Shown: piece by piece, positions 1 to 7,294 of the stretch
Position numbering within the stretch: the first letter of the stretch is position 1
How the letters are laid out: each line of letters begins with the position of its first letter
DNA from: a virus
Strand: one strand, 5' to 3'
Length of the DNA: 22,345 nucleotides
IMG/VR virus record: IMGVR_UViG_3300037225_000875
Location: 1 to 22,345 of that record
Program-made: the position numbers and the translations under genes
The notes under the pieces: generated by a model
Database searches by the model: none
What the model was told of the DNA's origin: nothing
Seen by the model: only the letters and a program-made list of their open reading frames with translations

Positions 1-2
1 CC

Positions 3-131
3 CTTACTTTTTCCGATCTTGATAAAAAACAATTTCCCGATTTGTGTACGACAATATGGGGAGTTGAATTAATTCAATTGATTCGCGCCAATTTTTCCGG
101 TGGTGTTACGAGAATGTTTCACGCGCTATGA
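3..131 (+). CDS. C-terminal end of an upstream phage head or connector gene (partial)
   Basis: An open frame enters from the left edge and runs 42 codons to a TGA at 129-131, sharing ATGA with the next gene. That is the same coupling used throughout this operon, which is why I accept it as real. The visible tail includes WGVELIQLIRANFSGG, an aromatic, basic, amphipathic end. This loosely recalls the C-terminus of DUF4054-type head-tail adaptors, but a portal or other head protein is equally possible. The product cannot be named from 42 residues. Confidence 0.6.
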   Translation, partial: LTFSDLDKKQFPDLCTTIWGVELIQLIRANFSGGVTRMFHAL

Positions 132-1009
132 AAAAAACGCCAAAATCCTTATACCCGAAACTCATTGAGGCAAGTTATCGCCAGTACTTGCTCGGATTAG
201 TTAATGAGATAAAACGGACAATCAGAAAAATAGTATTTCCGGTTATTGACCACGTCAATATTCGTCAAGATGCTCCTCCCCGTAACGAAAATTGGGCTGA
301 TGAAGTTGATAATACCATGCACTACCTGAAAATTAGTTTTGCCTCTATTGTGAATGAACCGAACCTCCGTGCACATTTAATTAGTATTGGAAAAAAGACC
401 AATGCCTGGAACGACAAGGAGTGGCGTAAGGTAATGCACTCAGTACTTAGTGTTGACGTTTTTAAAAAAGAGGCATGGCTTGGTTCTCACTTAAAAGCAT
501 TTGTCAATACAAATACTTCACTCGTTACAAAACTATCAACCGATACGCAACACGAAGTTCGCCGTGTGATTGAAAACGGTATTCGGTCCGGGGATACATC
601 GCGTACTATCAGAGAGGCTTTAATTTCGGAAACCGGATTACGAGGTCTTAACGAAGTACCATGGTTAAATAAAGTTGAAGCGCGTGCTCAATTAATCGCC
701 CGTGACCAAATCGGAAAATTAAATGGTGAACTCACCAATTTACGACAAACAGAACTTGGTATTGAGACCTATTATTGGCGCACCATGGAAGATGAAGTCG
801 TGCGTCCCGAACATGCCGCACTTGACGGCATGCTTTGTCGCTGGGATGATGATTCTGTATACTCCGATGATGATGGGAAAACCTGGCAGGGTCGAACCTC
901 TGAAATGTTTGATGGTAAACCTGGAGAGGATTATCAGTGCCGTTGTTCCGCCGAAGCTAATTTTACCGATGAAGATTTTATCGCACCGGAATTGAGGGAA
1001 GCGGCGTGA
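128..1009 (+). CDS. Mu gpF / SPP1 gp7-like minor head morphogenesis protein
   Basis: The 293 aa product matches the Mu F-like minor head protein family, which sits at the portal and helps head assembly or DNA ejection. The N-terminal 150 residues are mostly helical. The diagnostic part is C-terminal: a YYWRTMEDEVVRPEHAALDG block from about residue 213, then a CRWDD segment, then PGEDYQCRCSAE near residues 265-275. The R..H..LDG and GxxxxCRC arrangement is typical of the family. The start at 128 overlaps the preceding stop (ATGA), and the stop at 1007-1009 overlaps the next start (GTGA). The position immediately before tail-completion genes is as expected. No major capsid gene is in the window, so it must lie upstream. 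Identity is seen from motifs; the role is from family knowledge. Confidence 0.85.
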   Translation: MKKTPKSLYPKLIEASYRQYLLGLVNEIKRTIRKIVFPVIDHVNIRQDAPPRNENWADEVDNTMHYLKISFASIVNEPNLRAHLISIGKKTNAWNDKEWRKVMHSVLSVDVFKKEAWLGSHLKAFVNTNTSLVTKLSTDTQHEVRRVIENGIRSGDTSRTIREALISETGLRGLNEVPWLNKVEARAQLIARDQIGKLNGELTNLRQTELGIETYYWRTMEDEVVRPEHAALDGMLCRWDDDSVYSDDDGKTWQGRTSEMFDGKPGEDYQCRCSAEANFTDEDFIAPELREAA

Positions 1010-1527
1010 GTATTACTACCAGAATAATTGACCATGGATATAATGCCATGTTAAAAGCACATAAAAGCGTTTATACAAAAGTAGGTTTCCCGGAAAATGG
1101 AACTATAGGAACCGGTGTTGAGACAGTAGTTGGTAAATACGGTTCAAAAAGAAAAATGGTAACTGTTCCGGTAGAAACAATGTCCGAAATAGCAACAATA
1201 GCGGCCGTGCATGAGTTTGGTGCTCCAAATAAAAATATACCGGAGCGATCATTTTTGCGAACGACACTTGACGAACACTACGGTGATTTACAGTCATTTA
1301 AAGTACGACAATATCAATTGTTTTTACAGGGAAGTTTTGGACTGAAAGAGGCAATCGGTCGAGTCGGAGAATGGTTAGTCGGAAAAGTTCAAGCGCGTAT
1401 ACGAAGCGGGCCCTTTCAGGTACTTTCTCCAGCGACTCTTGCGGCAAAATTTCCGAAAACGAAACCACTTATTGATACTGGACAATTACTCAATAGTTTA
1501 CAACATGAAGAATACATACAACTCTGA
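1006..1527 (+). CDS. Tail completion / virion morphogenesis protein (HK97 gp10 or Mu gpG type)
   Basis: The 173 aa protein starts with GTG at 1006, overlapping the preceding TGA. It carries the hallmark of HK97-gp10/Mu-G-like head-tail joining proteins: an AAVHEFGAPNKNIPERSFLR segment at about residues 66-85. A C-terminal LIDTGQLLNSLQ follows at about residues 155-166, matching the 'DTGxLxxSI' end of the same family. Such proteins sit between connector and tail and stop the growing tail. ATG starts are absent near the expected N-terminus, so GTG is favoured. It lies second in the head-tail joining block, followed by neck genes, which agrees with the assignment. Confidence 0.8.
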   Translation: MSITTRIIDHGYNAMLKAHKSVYTKVGFPENGTIGTGVETVVGKYGSKRKMVTVPVETMSEIATIAAVHEFGAPNKNIPERSFLRTTLDEHYGDLQSFKVRQYQLFLQGSFGLKEAIGRVGEWLVGKVQARIRSGPFQVLSPATLAAKFPKTKPLIDTGQLLNSLQHEEYIQL

Positions 1528-1657
1528 TATTATGGTTTGCGGTGGTTTAATAATTGGTACAATCATTATCGTACTCATTATTTTATTTTATACGGCCAAT
1601 GAAATGAACGAAGATACACAAATAAAACAGGATTACGAAAATGAGCTTGCTCGGTAA
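1505..1657 (+). CDS. Small single-TM protein inside the head-tail joining block
   Basis: This 50 aa frame begins at ATG 1505 inside the end of the tail-completion gene and overlaps the next gene by 17 bp. After a short polar start it has one strongly hydrophobic segment (CGGLIIGTIIIVLIILFY, about residues 12-29), then an acidic and polar tail. I see no good ribosome binding site, so translation may depend on coupling; ATG at 1532 is an alternative start. A membrane microprotein among virion genes is unusual. It might be a superinfection or lysis accessory, or an artefact, and no function is assigned. The overlaps on both sides and the clean TM pattern favour a real gene. Confidence 0.5.
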   Translation: MKNTYNSDIMVCGGLIIGTIIIVLIILFYTANEMNEDTQIKQDYENELAR

Positions 1658-1976
1658 TATTACTATATCATGTAAACACGTTTCTACCAACTGGGATAAT
1701 GGTAGAGCAAAAGAAACCGTTACGACGGTATTTACTATTGTAGGGTCATTACAACCACCAAAGCAAGCTGATTTAGTGTATGTTCCCGAAGCACGCTGGA
1801 TAAATAAAATGTATAAAATAGTCACGTTTGACACCCTTACCTTGGGAGACCAAAATAACGGAGCGGACCAATTGACCATCGACAACGAGCAGTATGAAGT
1901 CATGTCGGCAGCCAAATGGAAAAATGGACTTTTGTACCATAATGTCTACATAGTAGGATTAGTCCAAGCGCTATGA
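1641..1976 (+). CDS. Head-tail connector / neck protein, probable
   Basis: The 111 aa protein has an ACAGGA ribosome binding site upstream of ATG 1641 and a stop that overlaps the following ATG (ATGA at 1973-1976). The sequence is beta-rich and has no cysteine cluster or TM segment. It includes QADLVYVPEARW near residue 43 and DNEQYEVMSAAKW near residue 82, where a 'Y.V....W..G..Y' rhythm recalls small head-closure or neck proteins. The assignment rests mainly on position between the gp10-like tail-completion protein and the tail terminator. In related myophages this slot encodes a head closure protein. The family could not be confirmed from motifs alone. Confidence 0.55.
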   Translation: MSLLGNITISCKHVSTNWDNGRAKETVTTVFTIVGSLQPPKQADLVYVPEARWINKMYKIVTFDTLTLGDQNNGADQLTIDNEQYEVMSAAKWKNGLLYHNVYIVGLVQAL

Positions 1977-2476
1977 GAACGCAAGAAGATATTGAGGGTG
2001 TTTTATATAATTGGGCAACGGCGATACTGGGGAATACTCCGGTTTTATGGTATCACCAGAATGTCCAGCGTCCTGCCGTCGATTATGTCACACTGCATGT
2101 CCAGTCAGATACCCGGGTCGGGGGACGTGCGTATAAAACTCTCGCGGATACCGATGGAAACATCCAGGTACAAGCTAATCGTGAAATAGTGGTATTTGTA
2201 AAAGCCTATGGGGAAACATCGAAAGATTTATGTCATCTTTTAAGAAATTCCCTTGATCTTCCCAGCGTAACCGAGAGTTTAACGGCGCAAGGAATAGCTT
2301 TTATTGACACTCTTATGGCCATAAGTGATGCTGCCGAAATAGTACAAAATAAATTTGAGGAACGCGAGCAAATGGATTTATTATTTCGATATGCGGAACA
2401 AGATACCGATACCACCGGGTATATTGATAAAGTGGAAGTGCTGGGAAATGATTTGATAACTATTACCATTCAATAA
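1973..2476 (+). CDS. Neck / tail terminator protein (gp12-like, LIC_12616 type)
   Basis: The 167 aa product matches the small alpha/beta terminator proteins that cap contractile tails (phage neck terminator gp12-like family). Seen features are an N-terminal helix with LYNWATAILG and a central beta-strand series VDYVTLHVQSDTRVG (about residues 36-50). A helix then carries KDLCHLLRNSLDLP, followed by a late strand EEREQMDLLFRYAEQ typical of the last sheet. The ATGA overlap with the previous gene, and the AGGAG-preceded sheath gene 12 bp downstream, place it exactly where the tail terminator sits in DUF3383-type myophages. Its partner would be the sheath and tube ends. Confidence 0.72.
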   Translation: MRTQEDIEGVLYNWATAILGNTPVLWYHQNVQRPAVDYVTLHVQSDTRVGGRAYKTLADTDGNIQVQANREIVVFVKAYGETSKDLCHLLRNSLDLPSVTESLTAQGIAFIDTLMAISDAAEIVQNKFEEREQMDLLFRYAEQDTDTTGYIDKVEVLGNDLITITIQ

Positions 2477-2488
2477 AGGAGTTTAATT

Positions 2489-3892
2489 ATGAGTGATGCC
2501 TTGTTTGATATTGTCGATGTAAATATTAATGAAAATGCGTCAACGACCGTTTCCGCACAAGGGTTTTCTTTGGCAATGATTTTGACTCCTGAAGCAACAT
2601 TCGTTTCTCGAACAAAACTTTATGGAAAGGGTGATGCCTACGATCTTGAACTTATCGGCGGAAAGAATTCAGTCGCCTATAAAATGGCGCAGGAGTTCTT
2701 CGCACAAAATCCAAGTCCAGTGCAAATTATGCTCGGTCGTCAAGCTGATCCCGTTATCGCGGCCACATTTAGCGCTGGAGCTTATACCAGTGGAACTATC
2801 GGGTATACTCTCAATGCCGTCGCCGGAACTCCTGTGGCATACAATGCCTCTAAAGCGGGGACGCTTGCCGATCTCGCTACTGCGATACAAGCGGCAATTC
2901 GTTTACTCAATACCGCTGATACCACTTCATCGGCAGTATATAGTAATTCCGTTCTTACAATTACAATGAAAGCAGGTGTTGCTCCTATTCAAATTACGCT
3001 TGACTTAACTAATTGTGTCGGTGGTATGGTTTTGACCAGTCTTATTGCAACGTCACAGGAAAGTACAGAGGATGTTGGAGACGCGCTGACCGCGTGTCGC
3101 CTCGAATCCACTGCGTGGTTCGGTTTACTTATTACGGATAGGACACTCGAAGATGTAGAGGATGCCGTTATTTTTGCAGAGAATAATGGCTGTTATTTTC
3201 TTACATCTTCAGCGGACCATACCAATATAACCGATCTCGCTAAAGGGACCGATGTTACATCTATCGCATGGTTCATTCAAAGCGGAAGTTATTCCCGGAG
3301 TCGCTGCGTTTATAATTCAACAGAAAATCATATTGATGCCGGACTCATGGGTGCGATTCTTTGGCGCAATCCTGGAACCTATACTTGTCAATTTAAAACA
3401 ATAGTTGGTGCAGTGGCGGACATACTTACGACTGCCCAGCATACCAATGCTCATGCAAAAAATTGTTTGACATACGAAACGGTACATGGTATTGATATGA
3501 TATGGCAACAAGAAGATAGTGCCAAGGGATACATTGACTATCAAATTTTTAAAAGCTGGTTGATGTATCGTGAAGGCGAGTCGGTTCTTTCCGCAATTTC
3601 AGGAAGTGGCAAGACGCCATATACGAGTGCGGGTATTATGGCGGTCGCCAATGCGGTCGAAAAGCCACTTATCGTTGCGTCAAGTAACGACCCTACTTCC
3701 CCAGCGATAGGCGCAAAAGAATTTGACGCAACGACCGGTTTACAAAACGGGGGATATTATTTGATAATTCCAACACTCGCGGCGTCAAGACTTGCCCGTA
3801 CATCTTCGCGCCAATTACCGAATATGCAATTTGTGGCTTTCTATTCCGGCGCAATTGAAACAGTCCAGATTAATGGTAACATAAATTTTTAA
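2489..3892 (+). CDS. Contractile tail sheath protein (DUF3383 type)
   Basis: The 467 aa protein follows a strong AAAGGAG site. The sheath polymerises around the tail tube and contracts to drive it through the envelope. The N-terminal 65 residues form a strand-rich domain ending in a GKNSVAYKMAQEFFAQNPSP helix. A central insert of about residues 85-205 (ATFSAGAY... to DLTNCVGGM) resembles the extra outer domain of DUF3383 sheaths. The C-terminal end has the conserved GGYYLIIPTLAASRLARTSS block and finishes with FVAFYSGAIETVQINGNINF, the typical closing strand of the family. The tube gene follows with its own ribosome binding site. Length and position fit the family. Confidence 0.88.
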   Translation: MSDALFDIVDVNINENASTTVSAQGFSLAMILTPEATFVSRTKLYGKGDAYDLELIGGKNSVAYKMAQEFFAQNPSPVQIMLGRQADPVIAATFSAGAYTSGTIGYTLNAVAGTPVAYNASKAGTLADLATAIQAAIRLLNTADTTSSAVYSNSVLTITMKAGVAPIQITLDLTNCVGGMVLTSLIATSQESTEDVGDALTACRLESTAWFGLLITDRTLEDVEDAVIFAENNGCYFLTSSADHTNITDLAKGTDVTSIAWFIQSGSYSRSRCVYNSTENHIDAGLMGAILWRNPGTYTCQFKTIVGAVADILTTAQHTNAHAKNCLTYETVHGIDMIWQQEDSAKGYIDYQIFKSWLMYREGESVLSAISGSGKTPYTSAGIMAVANAVEKPLIVASSNDPTSPAIGAKEFDATTGLQNGGYYLIIPTLAASRLARTSSRQLPNMQFVAFYSGAIETVQINGNINF

Positions 3893-3903
3893 AGGAGTGA
3901 ACC

Positions 3904-4350
3904 ATGAGTAATATCCAAACGCTGATTCCAAAGTTGGGAATACTAACCTTCGATGGTGTTCCCATAAATGGATTTTCAGCGGATTCGACGGTTGAAGCTG
4001 AGCGCGCAAGTGATGCTTTTGAAAAACACGTTGGTACACAGGGCGAAGTGTCCCGTATTAAAAATGCCGATATGTCCGGACACGTTACAATCTCTCTTGC
4101 ACAAACAAGTCCATCAAATGATTATCTATCGGCTAAGGCGCGGATGGACGAACTCACTGCAAACGGTATTGGCCTGTTGACGTTCGTCGACTTGAGTGGT
4201 ACTATCGGACAACCGACGAGATTTTCCGGTATGGCGTGGGTTAAAAAATTGCCAGCACTGGAAGAAGGAAAAACGATTAAAGACCGCAAGTGGGTTTTTG
4301 ACGTTGCATATTTTGATGTATGGCTTGCCGGAAATATGCCGTCACTTTAA
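3904..4350 (+). CDS. Tail tube protein (DUF3277-like)
   Basis: The 148 aa product is a tail tube subunit, forming the inner tube enclosed by the sheath. The sequence shows LTFDGVPINGFSADSTVEAE at residues 14-33, then a FEKHVGTQGEVSR motif and SGHVTISLAQTSPSNDYLS. This is the strand-loop pattern characteristic of DUF3277 tube proteins ('F..HVG.dGEvSR', 'sG.vti.L.QtSPSN..L'). The AAAGGAG site at 3892-3898 precedes the start. The gene order sheath, tube, chaperone, tape measure is canonical for contractile tails. High copy number is expected from the strong ribosome binding site. Confidence 0.88.
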   Translation: MSNIQTLIPKLGILTFDGVPINGFSADSTVEAERASDAFEKHVGTQGEVSRIKNADMSGHVTISLAQTSPSNDYLSAKARMDELTANGIGLLTFVDLSGTIGQPTRFSGMAWVKKLPALEEGKTIKDRKWVFDVAYFDVWLAGNMPSL

Positions 4351-4380
4351 TACACATACAGTATAGGAGGAGCTACTGGT

Positions 4381-4830
4381 ATGGAGGTCAAAACAAAAAC
4401 AATCAACGGGAAGGAAATCATGGTGACCCCGTTCACCGGATTTATTTCCCAGCGTTATCTGACAAAGGTAGTGAAGTTATTTGGCCCTGGAATTGCCGGA
4501 GTACTTTCTGGTAATTCTATGGATATTCTTAATTCCGATCTCTCTGTTTTTGGTGATGCTATTGGTCGTCTAACCGACAGACTCGACCCCGATGAACTTT
4601 CTAAATTTATTCTTGATCTTCTCTCAATGGTTCGTATTAACAAAGTGGAAATTACGCAGGAGAGTTTTGATCTTGAATTCCAGGGTAATTTATCCTTCAT
4701 GTATAAAATACTCTGGTTTGTCATGGAGGTGAACTGGGGCGATTTTTTCGGAAAGAGTGGTTTCGGCGAAATGATATCAAAACTGAAACCACAGTCGACA
4801 AAATCTATGAAAGGCTCGACAAGGAACTAA
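4381..4830 (+). CDS. Tail assembly chaperone, short (unshifted) product
   Basis: The 149 aa protein is preceded by a strong TAGGAGG site and lies between tube and tape measure, the fixed position of tail assembly chaperones that coat the tape measure during assembly. The mostly helical body includes SQRYLTKVVKLFGPGIAGVL, DPDELSKFILDLLS and an FMYKILWFVMEVNWGDFF end near residue 120. Just after this comes the slippery heptamer at 4743-4749; the unshifted ribosome reads a polar tail (KLKPQSTKSMKGSTRN) and stops at 4828-4830. A two-protein system made by programmed frameshift is the known arrangement for this family (as in lambda G/GT). Function is by family and position. Confidence 0.8.
   Translation: MEVKTKTINGKEIMVTPFTGFISQRYLTKVVKLFGPGIAGVLSGNSMDILNSDLSVFGDAIGRLTDRLDPDELSKFILDLLSMVRINKVEITQESFDLEFQGNLSFMYKILWFVMEVNWGDFFGKSGFGEMISKLKPQSTKSMKGSTRN
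4743..4749 (+). promoter_or_regulatory. Programmed -1 frameshift site in the tail chaperone gene
   Basis: In the chaperone frame the codons read GAT TTT TTC, giving the heptamer T TTT TTC, a perfect X XXY YYZ slip site. The -1 frame is open from 4707 to 4979, so a slip here is productive. Downstream coding in that frame looks like real protein. I did not find a clear stem-loop or pseudoknot by eye. Confidence 0.8.
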
Positions 4831-4979
4831 TGGATGAAATGTCATGCTGGAGATTAGTACTGGCAGGTTTTGCGACAAAAGAGGAAATTGAAAGGTCGTA
4901 TAGTTTGGTCGATGTAATGAAAGCCAATGCAATTTTGGATTTGAAAAACGAATTAGAATCAAATATAAGCGTCGTTTAA
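4749..4979 (+). CDS. -1 frame extension of the tail assembly chaperone (GT-like C-terminus)
   Basis: After slipping at 4743-4749 the ribosome continues at 4749 in the -1 frame for 76 codons, giving a fused product of about 199 aa encoded by 4381-4979. The extension includes TVDKIYERLDKELMDE and MSCWRLVLAGFATKEEIER, then SLVDVMKANAILDLKNELES. This W-R-L-V..G-.AT..EIE..(W/Y)SL.D....NA.LD pattern is what the T domain of tail chaperones usually looks like, so the frame is selected as protein. Reading it as an independent 49 aa gene from ATG 4830 is possible, because that start overlaps the TAA. However, coding-like sequence upstream of 4830 and the perfect heptamer favour frameshifting. Confidence 0.75.
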   Translation, partial: RKEWFRRNDIKTETTVDKIYERLDKELMDEMSCWRLVLAGFATKEEIERSYSLVDVMKANAILDLKNELESNISVV

Positions 4980-5002
4980 CCGCTTAAGAAGGTCGTACTA
5001 AC

Positions 5003-6346
5003 ATGATTGTAAGGGAACTCATCAATTTAATCGGATTCGAGGTGGACGAGGGTGCTATTGCGTCCACAGAATCAAAGGTTAAACAGTCCTTTGAGAGCAT
5101 CACAAATCTTACTCGTCAAGCGATGACTGTTATCGGTTCTGGTATGATGGTGCATTTTGCTAAAGGGCTTTCCGATAAATTTACCGAAGTACGAGTCACT
5201 CTTGCCGATATTAGAAGCAATCTCGCGAACACTGGAAACGCTGCTGGGAAAACCGCAGAACAACTCAACGCAATGGCCGGTAAACTTTCTGAAGGAGTTA
5301 ATTATTCACGTGACGATATTTTGAAGGCCGAGGCACAATTTACAAAGTTTGGTACAATCACAAAAACACATTTTGAAATGGCAACAAAGGCCGCTATTGA
5401 GTTTGCGGCGATGTCAAAAACCAGTGTTGAGTCAGCGTCACACCGAATTAGTTTATTAATGGAGCATCCCGAACGACTTCGTACACTGGAAAGGGAGGGT
5501 GTTCATTTTTCGTACTTGGAAACGCAGCGTATTCGGCAGATGTACCAAGTCGGAAATTTACAGGGTTCCCAGGATAAACTTTTACAGGCAATAATTCAAC
5601 ATACCAAAAATTACGCCGAGAACGAATACAAGGCGGGTGATGCCTCAAAGGAATTTGCGAAGCAAGTCATGGAATTAAAAATACAATTTGGAGAAGCATT
5701 ATTTCCAATTGTTAAAAAGGTGAATGAAATGCTAACCGTTTTGATTAAAGTATTAAAGGACATTTCACCAATTTGGAAAAGCCATATTGTTCAAGTGGTT
5801 GGGTTCATCACCGTTTTAACTACGCTTTCCTCTTTACTTCCGATAGTAGCGCGGGCAATCACGATGATAGGTCTTTCCCTTAAAAGTTTGAATTTACCGT
5901 TATTACTCCTCAGTATCGCTTTTGTCCTTCTCGCTAAAGATTTTGATAAATGGAAAAATCATCAAGAATCCGGTCTGGGAAAGCTGCTCGGAAAATACGA
6001 AGTCTTTGTTGATCGTTTACGGTCACAACTTAAAGGGTTATCGATGATATGGGAAGGTCTGACCTCCGGTAATATGGAGAAAGTACGGGTAGGTGGCGAG
6101 TTAGTCGCGGAAAAATATTCGTATGCACACCCGCTGGGGAAAGACTATGATATAAAACAACAAAATATCCAGCGTATGCAGTATAGTATTAGACACCATC
6201 TTTCACCACAGAAGAGCAGTATCACAAATCACACTACATTTAATATTCATACAACAGGTTTACCAGAACATCAATTAAAACAGATACCGGCAATAATTGA
6301 TAAACACCTTTCGGAAAAGTATCGACAGATTGCGGCGGTGAATTAA
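5003..6346 (+). CDS. Tail tape measure protein (short)
   Basis: The 447 aa tape measure sets tail length and is packed in the tube. The N-terminal helical region (about 1-230) has the repetitive Ala/Glu/Lys heptad character of the family, with AQFTKFGTITKTHFEMATKAA and TSVESASHRISLLMEHPERL. A hydrophobic stretch at about residues 262-312 (GFITVLTTLSSLLPIVARAI, then LNLPLLLLSIAFVLLA) matches the membrane-active segments typical of tape measures. The C-terminal part is polar and ends with LPEHQLKQIPAIIDKHLSEK. By the usual rule of roughly 0.15 nm per residue it would fit a short tail of about 65 nm. The stop overlaps the next start (TAATG). Confidence 0.85.
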   Translation: MIVRELINLIGFEVDEGAIASTESKVKQSFESITNLTRQAMTVIGSGMMVHFAKGLSDKFTEVRVTLADIRSNLANTGNAAGKTAEQLNAMAGKLSEGVNYSRDDILKAEAQFTKFGTITKTHFEMATKAAIEFAAMSKTSVESASHRISLLMEHPERLRTLEREGVHFSYLETQRIRQMYQVGNLQGSQDKLLQAIIQHTKNYAENEYKAGDASKEFAKQVMELKIQFGEALFPIVKKVNEMLTVLIKVLKDISPIWKSHIVQVVGFITVLTTLSSLLPIVARAITMIGLSLKSLNLPLLLLSIAFVLLAKDFDKWKNHQESGLGKLLGKYEVFVDRLRSQLKGLSMIWEGLTSGNMEKVRVGGELVAEKYSYAHPLGKDYDIKQQNIQRMQYSIRHHLSPQKSSITNHTTFNIHTTGLPEHQLKQIPAIIDKHLSEKYRQIAAVN

Positions 6347-6984
6347 TGAGCGGTATTACTATTCTATTAAATCAATTTACTCCAGGAGCTATTGATTCCC
6401 TTGAACTTGATTGCATTCTTACGGAAAGCCATCATTATCAAAACGAAGTAACGGAGTTCCCGATTGAGGCAGGATTTAGTATTGGTGACCATGTTATCCA
6501 TAAACCAGAACAGGTCACACTTGAGGCTTTTAATACTAACTCGCCTATTATCCAGGGAAGTGAAAGTGTCACGGATAACCGGGTGAAAGCAACGCTTGAG
6601 AATCTCCTGTTAACGGCAGGGTATGATTTGCCAGACGCAGTAATTGCTAATCAAAATCAGGCGAAGGTCGTAACAATAGTCACGGGATTGCGCATATATA
6701 CCAATATGGTACTGACAGACCTAACCATCCCACGAGACCATAATAATGCGAACGCTTTACAATTCACGGCGACTTTTAAACACCTCATTATTTTGCAGTC
6801 GCAAACTGTATTTATTGCCAACGTAAATGATGTCATGTCTCCGGGTATCAAAAATAAAGTTGCACCAAAAGTAGATACTGGAAGCGTGGATGCCCCTAAT
6901 GCCACGCAAGAACAAGGGGATATTTTTGATAAAATGGCTAACGATACAAATCCAGATAAAGAGATAGTATATGCCGAAGAGTAA
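6346..6984 (+). CDS. Dit-like baseplate/tail protein
   Basis: The 212 aa protein lies directly after the tape measure, where Dit-like hub proteins link tube and baseplate. It begins with a strand-rich domain: LDCILTESHHYQNEVTEFPI and an IEAGFSIGDHVIHKPEQVTLEA segment (about residues 40-60) typical of Dit-like phage baseplate proteins ('..Yp...G..isDH....pe.vtl.g'). A further strand GLRIYTNMVLTDLTIPRDH follows at about residues 115-133. The last 40 residues are polar and acidic, ending DPDKEIVYAEE. The next gene starts inside its 3' end (14 bp overlap). The fold and family call is by motif and position. Confidence 0.78.
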   Translation: MSGITILLNQFTPGAIDSLELDCILTESHHYQNEVTEFPIEAGFSIGDHVIHKPEQVTLEAFNTNSPIIQGSESVTDNRVKATLENLLLTAGYDLPDAVIANQNQAKVVTIVTGLRIYTNMVLTDLTIPRDHNNANALQFTATFKHLIILQSQTVFIANVNDVMSPGIKNKVAPKVDTGSVDAPNATQEQGDIFDKMANDTNPDKEIVYAEE

Positions 6985-7294
6985 AATAATACCTTTTATA
7001 GATAGTCCTTGCTTTACGGAAAATGTTATCCTTGAGGGTATACAGTATAATTTCTATTTTTACTGGAATACCACTGCTGGATTTTGGTCATTGGATGTAA
7101 GCAATTCAGATTTACAGGCAATTATAACCGGCCTTAAACTGGTTTTAAATTATGATCTTTTCTCCCAGTGTCCAGGTCGTGGATTGCCTCCGGGAAAATT
7201 GTATATTTTCGACGTGACTGGAAGTGTCAGTGACATTGCTCAAAATGATTTTATTACCGGAAGGCTACAGATAGTATATGTCGAATCAATTTAA
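6971..7294 (+). CDS. Baseplate plug protein, Pam3 gp18-like (DUF6983 type)
   Basis: The 107 aa protein sits between the Dit-like and hub genes. It has the pattern of the small baseplate 'plug' family described for cyanophage Pam3: an early YNFYFYWNTTAGFWSLDVSN segment (residues 27-46), then GLKLVLNYDLFSQC and a PPGKLYIFDVTG strand. A FITGRLQIVYVES end closes it. The W-N-....-W.LD......I..G..L....DL pattern is family-typical. The start overlaps the preceding gene by 14 bp and the stop overlaps the hub gene by 17 bp, showing tight translational coupling. The name follows family knowledge; the exact location in this virion is inferred. Confidence 0.72.
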   Translation: MPKSKIIPFIDSPCFTENVILEGIQYNFYFYWNTTAGFWSLDVSNSDLQAIITGLKLVLNYDLFSQCPGRGLPPGKLYIFDVTGSVSDIAQNDFITGRLQIVYVESI

